A DNA stretch of 64,000 nucleotides from Ulva prolifera (lineage: Eukaryota; Chlorophyta; Ulvophyceae; Ulvales; Ulvaceae). A model generated the notes under the pieces. The model saw only the letters and a list, made by a program, of their open reading frames with translations. It did not search any database and was not told the origin of the DNA. Every line of letters begins with the position of its first letter. Within the stretch, counting starts at the first letter, position 1. Shown here one piece after another: positions 41,801 through 50,800 of this stretch. The DNA lies in NCBI GenBank assembly GCA_023078555.1, contig CM041196.1, forward strand, positions 12,294,985 to 12,358,984. Reading direction: 5' to 3'. The position numbers and the translations under genes were made by a program.

Positions 41801-44800
41801 AGGTGCCACTGTGCTGCGGCAACGATGGGCAGCACCACTGTCAACCCCGCTGCACTGCGTGGGGGGGCAGAGGGGGTAGCAGCACAGAACCATCAAGTGC
41901 CGGTGAGCTGCGGCAACGATGGGCAGCACCACTGTCAACCCCGCTGCACCGCGTGCGGGGGCAGAGGGGGTAGCAGCACAGAACCATCAAGTGCCGGTGA
42001 GCTGCGGCAGCGATGGGCAGCATCACTGTCACCCCCACTTCACCGCGTGCGGGGGCAGAGGGGGTAGCAGCACAGAACCATCAAGTGCCGGTGAGCTGCG
42101 GCAGCGATGGGCAGCATCACTGTCACCCCCACTTCACCGCGTGCGGGGGCAGAGGGGGTAGCAGCACAGAACCATCAAGTGCCGGTGAGCTGTGGCTGCG
42201 ATGGGCAGCATCACTGTCACCCCCACTTCACCGCGTGCGGGGGCAGAGGGGGTAGCAGCACAGAACCATCAAGTGCCGGTGAGCTGCGGCAGCGATGGGC
42301 AGCATCACTGTCACCCCCACTTCACCGCGTGCGGGGGCAGAGGGGGTAGCAGCACAGAACCATCAAGTGCCGGTGAGCTGCGGCAGCGATGGGCAGCATC
42401 ACTGTCACCCCCACTTCACCGCGTGCGGGGGCAGAGGGGGTAGCAGCACAGAACCATCAAGTGCCGGTGAGCTGTGGCTGCGATGGGCAGCATCACTGTC
42501 ACCCCCACTTCACCGCGTGCGGGGGCAGAGGGGGTAGCAGCACAGAACCATCAAGTGCCGGTGAGCTGCGGCAGCGATGGGCAGCATCACTGTCACCCCC
42601 ACTTCACCGCGTGCGGGGGCAGAGGGGGTAGCAGCACAGAACCATCAAGTGCCGGTGAGCTGCGGCAGCGATGGGCAGCATCACTGTCACCCCCACTTCA
42701 CCGCGTGCGGGGGCAGAGGGGGGTAGCAGCACAGAACCATCAAGTGCCGGTGAGCTGCGGCAACGATGGGCAGCATCACTGTCACCCCCACTTCACCGTG
42801 TGCGGGGGCAGAGGGGGTAACAGCACAGACAAACCAGGTGCCATTGTGCTGCGGCAACGATGGGCAGCACCACTGTCAACCCCGCTACACTGCGTGGGGG
42901 GGCAGAGGGGGTAACAGCACAGAAACACCAGGTGCCACTGTGCTGCGGCAACGATGGGCAGCACCACTGTCAACCACGCTGCACTGCGTGGGGGGGCAGA
43001 GGGGGTAACAGCACAGAAGGACCAGGTGCCACTGTGCTGCGGCAACGATGGGCAGCATCACTATCAACCCCGCTGCACTGCGTGGGAGGGCAGAGGCGGT
43101 AATTATAACAGCACAGAAACACCAGGCGCCACTGTGCTGCGGCAACGATGGGCAGCACCACTGTCAACCCCGCTACACTGCGTGGGGGGGCAGAGGGGGT
43201 AACAGCACAGAAACACCAGGTGCCACTGTGCTGCGGCAACGATGGGCAGCACCACTGTCAACCCCGCTGCACTGCGTGGGGGGGCAGAGGGGGTAGCAGC
43301 ACAGAACCATCAAGTGCCGGTGAGCTGCGGCAACGATGGGCAGCACCACTGTCAACCCCGCTGCACTGCGTGGGAGGGCAGAGGCGGTAATTATAACAGC
43401 ACAGAAACACCAGGCGCCACTGTGCTGCGGCAACGATGGGCAGCACCACTGTCAACCCCGCTACACTGCGTGGGGGGGCAGAGGGGGTAACAGCACAGAA
43501 ACACCAGGTGCCACTGTGCTGCGGCAACGATGGGCAGCACCACTGTCAACCCCGCTGCACTGCGTGGGGGGGCAGAGGGGGTAGCAGCACAGAACCATCA
43601 AGTGCCGGTGAGCTGCGGCAACGATGGGCAGCACCACTGTCAACCCCGCTGCACTGCGTGGGGGGGCAGAGGGGGTAACAGCACAGAAGGACCAGGTGCC
43701 ACTGTGCTGCGGCAACGATGGGCAGCACCACTGTCAACCACGCTGCACTGCGTGGGGGGGCAGAGGACGCACTTTTGCCGACATCCCAATACATTGCCGA
43801 GCCATTGCTGCTGTAGCATGCTGCGTCACAGCCATACTATGCGCCTCTGCCATCTGAGAGGGGGGATGCCACGCGACACATGGTGCCCACCCGCACAAAC
43901 ACGCATGTACACCCACATTGGTACAACGTTCAACGGTACGTACTGCAGCAGCGGTGCATATACTACATTTTTGCCCGACTTGTCTTGCATCGGAACCACT
44001 AAAACGATTTTATTACTTTACACGTGCACGTACATATGTATGGCTCATACTGCCGTTGTGTCTCTGCTTTCGGTGTCGCCAATCATCCGGGGTTCATGCT
44101 AGCGCCAGGAGGCACCATGAGATCTGTGTAATGGTGGCCTGGGGCTGTTTGGGTTGCGTGCATGGCTGGGTCCACTAACGCCACACTCACCGGCCGCGAT
44201 GCTGTTTTTGCATGCATGCGTGCATGCGATGTGTGGCGGTAACGCTCGCCATTCCAGGCGCGATCTCCATATGTGAGCTGTTAAAACCTAAACATTGCAT
44301 CAGTGAGCATAAATGTATTATCAATTCGTTGTGCTGTCTCAATGCGTTGGAGTGCAAGCCATGACATCCGTACTGCGTGTGCGGGCGCACCGACATGATC
44401 ATTGCGGCGTATCTGGTTGAACAGAGCGCCTGAAGTCTTCTACAATCTCTGTCTGTGGGTATTATTGTATAATGTGGTTTGAATCGTAGGCGGGTCTTTC
44501 ACTCCCGGGTGGCGTCTAAGTGTTAGCAAGCAGCAGCCGCAGGCGTCATCGCCGCTGCTCAACTTCCGACATGCTCAATTGAAGTATGCTGCAAGGTGTG
44601 ACGTTTGTTTATGTCTGACGGCGCTGTCGTGGACATCACTTCCTTGCGAAGGCGCCGAAGACGCAGCTGATGTGCCGATATCCATGGTCGAGGCGCACAC
44701 ATTGTTCTGTTCGAGATGGCACCTGCCACCAGTTTAGAACTACTTCGTATATCATATATGCTGTAGCTGTATGCTGTAGCTTTGGATATGTTGTAGCTTC

Positions 44801-47800
44801 GGATGTGCGATGGCGCCCCATCGCATGAACCACGTTCACCTTGCTTGCAGAGCAGCTGCTTGAGGTGATTGCCGTCCGACTCCGTGTCTCAAACAAACTG
44901 ACATTCTTAGAGTACGCGTAAGCAGTAATGTTACTTGGAGCCTATCTACGCTTGCTTCTCTGCTGCTCGATCGAGATCATTGTGGTGCGCCTGGCATTTG
45001 CGTGCACCATCGGTTGTTGACCAGGTGTGTTTTCGCAGGTCACGGGTATCAGCATCTTCCGGTATACCTACGTAGCCTACCTGAGGAACACACACTCACG
45101 TGGAAGTTATTTCGAGCCGGCCATGGGATCGTGACATCAAGCAAAACCGCATGGCATGGAGGTGGTGCGATCCTATACCAAGTGCTTCCATTGTGGAGAG
45201 CAAACATATGGAGTATGTTCTAGATTGACTATGGTTGGACAGTACCGAACACTCTCGCGCGACTTGCATAAATCTCGGCGAACAAAGTTTACATGCACTG
45301 CTGCCATCGACAGTGACTTCGTGGCAACAAGCAGGCGCCCAAACATCGCATTTGTGTGTGCACACGTGCGTCCAAGTTTGACCTCGTTAGTACCCGCAGG
45401 GCGTCTATAAGCATGCATGGGATCAAAACTGTAAGACAAGGCAGCCAAAGGATTAAGAGGACCGGAATATGTCGACATCAGTGAGGGCTTAGAGAATTAT
45501 CCGGCGCGTTCCTTGTTTGAGTGCGTTGTGTTGGGGTTGCAATCCTTCGAGTGTATACATGTATCATTTAGCTGCGTACGTGGTGCCTCCACGTGGTGTC
45601 CTGTCTCGCCTTGATAGCCGATGCACATTGCATTTCCCAAGAGGCACGCGGAATACATCCGCACCATCGTAAGTTCGTTTAGTGTTCTTCTGCATGCCTG
45701 CTAGAGCGGGCAGTCCCGCACCGTTCGTTTTCAAGAGTCCGCGAGAGCGGATGGTGGAGCACCGTCCATTCGTAGTTACAAAAGAGTGAACGAGAGAAGA
45801 ACAACACTGAAATTCTTAGTCGCCACGCCGCGCATGGTTCGTCACATGCATGACTACTGGAATGGTTGGTGCCCCACCAACCATTCCAGGGAGCCTGCAT
45901 CGTGACATGCATGACTGCCCGAATGGTTGGTGGCCCACCAACCATTCCGGGGAGCCTGGATCATGACATATGTCATGCATATGCATGACTGCCCGAATGG
46001 TTGGTGGCCCACCAACCATTCTTGTGCGCCGCGCCGTGCATGGATGCTTACATGCATGACTTCCCGAATGGTTGGTGGCCCACCAACCATTCCGGGGAGC
46101 CTGCATCGTGACATGCATGACTGCCCGAATGGTTGGTGGCCCACCAACCATTCCGGGGAGCCTGGATCATGACATATGTCATGCATATGCATGACTGCCC
46201 GAATGGTTGGTGGCCCACCAACCATTCCGGGGAGCCTGGATCATGACATATGTCATGCATATGCATGACTGCCCGAATGGTTGGTGGCCCACCAACCATT
46301 CTTGTGCGCCGCGCCGTGCATGGATGCTTACATGCATGACTTCCCGAATGGTTGGTGGCCCACCAACCATTCCGGGGAGCCTGCATCGTGACATGCATGA
46401 CTGCCCGAATGGTTGGTGGCCCACCAACCATTCCGGAGAGCCTGGATCATGACATATGTCATGCATATGCATGACTGCCCGAATGGTTGGTGGCCCACCA
46501 ACCATTCTTGTGCGCCGCGCCGTGCATGGATGCTTACATGCATGACTTCCCGAATGGTTGGTGGCCCACCAACCATTCCGGGGAGCCTGCATCGTGACAT
46601 GCATGACTGCCCGAATGGTTGGTGGCCCACCAACCATTCCGGAGAGCCTGGATCATGACATATGTCATGCATATGCATGACTGCCCGAATGGTTGGTGGC
46701 CCACCAACCATTCTTGTGCGCCGCGCCCCACATTCCCTGACAGACCCATCTGATGTAGACGTTGTGCTACTGCAAAACAAACACATTGGGCAACAACGTA
46801 CCAGTGCGCGTGAACGAGCGCAAGCCACTGACACATCACCTATCCATGCAGTTGTCCAGAATCGGAGCGAGGACTGCTTACGGCGAGGGCACGATGAAGC
46901 CGGCCGCGCAGTGGGCACAAGAAGACGGACTGTATGTGGCTGACTACGAGTACTTCAAGAAATTCATCCTTGGCGCACTAAAAACGGAGGGGACAGCGGA
47001 ATCTCCGTTGCATCCCACCCATAAGAGGAGCCAGAAGGTTGGCCTCGCGTTGCAGATTACCCGGAAGAAGTTTGTCGATTAGTTGTATACCAACGTGGGC
47101 TCGGAAAGAAACTGTACACATGCGGTGATCGTGATTAAATGTATGAGTGGAGTATATGACATGTTAGAGGTGGCACTACATGTGATCGTAGTATCATCGT
47201 TCCTTATGGACATGATGAGGGCACCCAAGGTGACGAGATATCAATGTAAGCAATGTCTATGATATGCCTATACAAGCCATGACCACCCCTGCCTACGAAC
47301 TCGTGTGAACACATCAATAAATCTGTCTTGTTCCGCAATCACGGTGTACAGTTGATGACATGCTGCTTGTATATGCACTCGAAACTGCCTTTCCCGCAGG
47401 ACCGTATGTCCTGTGCACTAATCGCGATTCTCTGTCGAAAACGTGGTGCACATGTTACAATAGAGTGAATGGGAGAGAACAAACATTGAGACCGAGTTGC
47501 ATCCGAATCAACGGCAACCTACACGTGGCACGCATGTAAAGAAGGCCTTGATGACCTCACCACTTACGTAATTTGTCTCCAGCACATCCGGGCAGAGAGT
47601 AACCTCTCACGAACCATCCTGTTCTTCCAGGCTTCCGCAAGGCTCTGCCGGAACGTTATCGGATCCGTAACCATTCCGAAATTTTAAGCATTCTTCCTCA
47701 AACAGTCCTCTGGAAGCATTGCGGATCCTTCGCACGTTCCGGCATCACTCCGGAAACGTTCCGGCGGAACCCCCACGTGGAGTGCCCGTTGAAACACCCC

Positions 47801-50800
47801 GTCCGGAACGCTCGCGGAACTTCCGTCCACAATCCGGGCTGCCTTCCGGGCGCTCCGCCAACGGTCCTTTCGCCGTTCCGGGGGCTCCGCCACGCATCCG
47901 CCCCTCTTCCGCGAGCCGTCCTCGCACGTTCCTCACCACCACGTCACCATTCTCCTAGTGCTACTGTGCAGGACTGCTATGTGCTACAGTTCTGACTCGT
48001 CACTGCACATACACAGCGGCACTAGCATACGCAGAGGGAAACAATCAATCCATTGTCCTGAAGGACACAGTACACGCAACTGCAGATAGGTACAGCATAC
48101 CCTGGCCTTCTAGCTGAGGGTGGATTGTGGCTCGTGTATGTGCCCTGCCATTCAGGTGGCTTGATGTGAATTCTTCACCAGGCATTGCCAGTGGCAGCAG
48201 CTGAGGCACAGATCTGGCTGCAAGCTGTGCAGGTCGTCGGCCAAGTTATCGAAGCGGGCGACGAGAACGAGCTGCCGAACAGCGACCAGCCGAACGAGTG
48301 GGCCGAAGCGATTAGGCAAGCAATCGCCTCCGGCAAATTCGCCGTCTCGTCGTGTGTCGTGCTGGACATGCCCCTCATGCCAGCGGGGCCTCTTGGGCCC
48401 GTCACGCTGCCGTGCTGCAGCTTTGTTGTGTCCCACGCCGGAGCGCAGCAGATGCAGGCGGCCGGCAAGTGCCAGGTTTGCAAGGCTCCACTACCAGCCA
48501 ACGCTCAGCTACCGTGCAACGAGGCTGTTGCAGCAGCCGTGCAAGCTGAGAGCAACGGCTTTGAGCCGCGGGTCTTGAAGCGCGAAGATGTGACAATCGA
48601 TGCCAGCGGCCAGAACAAGATCGGCTTGGGAGGAGAGGGGATTGTGGTGAGGGGCACACTCCGTGGAGGCAGGGCGGTCGCTGTGAAGCAGCTGCCGCTG
48701 CCGGCTGTGGTGGGGGCGAGGGAGGCGGCAGGTGTGAAGCAGGTGGTGTCGGCGTCGTACGTCGCGGGGGTGGCGAGCCCGTACGTTTGCAAGCTACATG
48801 GCTACTGCTGGACGGACTCGGAGCTGTGGTACGTCCGCTTCTGCAGCAGGCTTGTGTCGGTGTCTGTGGATGTGTACATGTGGAGTTGTGGGTGAGGGAC
48901 CCCAGGCTCCGGGCGGCACAGCTTACCCTACATGTGTGCATATGCCCTTCTCAGCTCACATTCGGTGCATTTTCCTCAACTGTGCGAGATGCTCCATTCT
49001 GCCACACACATGAATTAAGCCCGTCCACGTATGTCCCATGCATTGCAGGCTCGTCATGGAGCTCTGCGATGGCAGCCTGGCTGACCTCGTGCCCCGGGTC
49101 AGGCATGAACGGGACATTCCGGGCCTGCCTCCTGTAGACACGGTCGCCCTCGGCCTCATGCTGTGCTCCGCGCTGGACGCTGTGCACCACAGGGCCCGCT
49201 GCCTCCACCTGGATATCACCCCCGGCAATGTGCTGCTGACGGCGCCGACCGGGTCTGGCGAGGCGCGCGGCGTGAGGCTGTCCGACTTTGGGCTGTCGAA
49301 GCACCTCCCGTCCTGCGTGCTCTCTTCCCTGAAGACGAACGGGCCGCATTCGCTAGTGCATGGAGTGGCCAAGGGCACGCCGGGGTACGCGCCCATGGAG
49401 CAGCTGCAGCGCAAAGCGCAGCGGCGCAGCGACGTCTACAGCCTGGGCGCGACGCTGCTGTACGCGGCCACAGGAGCGCACCCGTTTGGGGGGGAATCGC
49501 TAGAGCTCATCCTCTTCCAGCTGATGTCTGGTGCGCTGAACTCCTTGTGGGAACCATGTTCTGTTGATTCGACTGCTGACCAGCGGGCTGGCTCGGAACC
49601 GACTTGAAACCGTTCTGCGGATCAACGGTGTACACGTATACGTAGCTGCTCACTTGTTCCACAACTGCTGTGACCAGATACATGTTTGTCCATCCGCATG
49701 CATACTGGCATTATCAACACGATCCTTGAGTGCTTATGGAGCGTAGAGGATGTCGCCCATGCATACGCTCAGGTTGACTGCGCTGTAGCACCTCGAGCTC
49801 AGCCTGCTGCAGATGGGGTACTCTAGAACTCCCAAGCGCGTGAATATGTGGTGAGCAGCTATCGCTGTGTCCAGAGTGCATGTTCATGGCATATCGCCAC
49901 AGCCACCACAATCGTGCTCTGTCTCCAGAGATTCGTCAAGTCAACCTTGAGTTGCGCTGTCAATGTTGCCTCGAGGTGATTTCCAGGTGGTTTGGCCCAA
50001 AAGTCACATTTTCATTCAATGTTGCCCATGTTCTTAGCGCGTCTTCAGGGTACAACAGGGTCGACCAGATTCTTTAGACTGTATTCCGGGCGCCTGCAAG
50101 GCCCGTGAGATTCATGAGAGATCGTTGGTGTCCGCTGCAGGCAACCCGATGCCGGTCCCCAATCACGTGGAGCCTGCGGCTCTGAAGGACCTCATCACGT
50201 CGATGACAGCTGTCGAGGCAGGCGCCAGGCCGGCCCTCGCAGAGGTGCAGAAGCTCCTCCAGGCCATTTACAGTGCTCTGTTGGCGGAGGGCGCGGCGAC
50301 CTGCTTCATTGTGCCACCCGGCCACATGCCGGCTATCAAGTCTCCAGGACGCCACACTGCTGACAGAAGCACTGGACTTGTCAGTTCTAACAAGACCGAG
50401 CAAAAGACTGCCAACGTTGATGCGCCTGTGGACTCGATGAGGTCTCTAGCCCTCCAGTCTGCCCCAGAGGCGGACGCGGTGGCATACGTCCACACAACCA
50501 ATAGCCTGCCCAGCACAGAACCAGCCCGGTCAAGTGGCGGTCACGAGGTGTGGCCTTGCACGTGCCATCGCCACAGAGCGGAGTCTCTGCTGGACATGGG
50601 TTGTCTGGGATACTCACGTCGGTCGCTGCTTTGCTCTGCGGTTCTACGCGTGAGTTGGCTGGCTGCTGTCACGTTACAAGCGCTACTCAAGCCCTGTGAT
50701 TTGAGATTAGATCTGCACCTCCAGCCGATTCTTGCGTATGGGCGTGTACATGCGAGCCCGTGGGTTTGTTGCATATGTTGCATGTGTCGCGTCAACGCCG

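Larger units (their letters stand above)
37352..47960. mobile_element. 10.6-kb CACTA (EnSpm-type) element in intron 3 of gene 2
   Basis: Perfect 18-bp terminal inverted repeats: CACTAGGAGAATGGTGAC at 37,352-37,369 and its reverse complement at 47,943-47,960, with a 3-bp CTA target duplication. The gene 1 intron gives the empty site. Both subterminal regions are crowded with GGAAC/GTTCC and CGGAA/TTCCG motifs in both orientations, as expected for CACTA transposase-binding regions. Contents from left to right: a 30-bp triple repeat, hairpin pairs at 38.03-38.11, a 94-bp minisatellite (38.5-43.77), an unassigned 2-kb stretch, a hairpin array (45.85-46.72), and a small open frame at 46,846-47,082. 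I recognise no transposase, so it is either non-autonomous or its coding part is intron-split or decayed. Confidence 0.9.

Noticed and set aside
38687-43857. More than 50 overlapping ~80-aa reading frames on both strands
   Set aside because: They are translations of the 94-bp minisatellite. The period is not a multiple of three, each frame ends once per three units, and no start context or splice signal is conserved.
38515-46713. CRISPR-like regular repeats
   Set aside because: Units are contiguous (no unique spacers), in a eukaryotic transposon, without cas genes.
45854-46918. Frames of 100-196 aa rich in MVGGPPTIRAV
   Set aside because: Translations of the hairpin array on both strands; the palindrome makes both strands look alike.
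43766-47600. CACTA transposase inside the 10.6-kb element
   Set aside because: No frame with a recognisable transposase motif; the 78-codon frame at 46,846 does not match anything I know.
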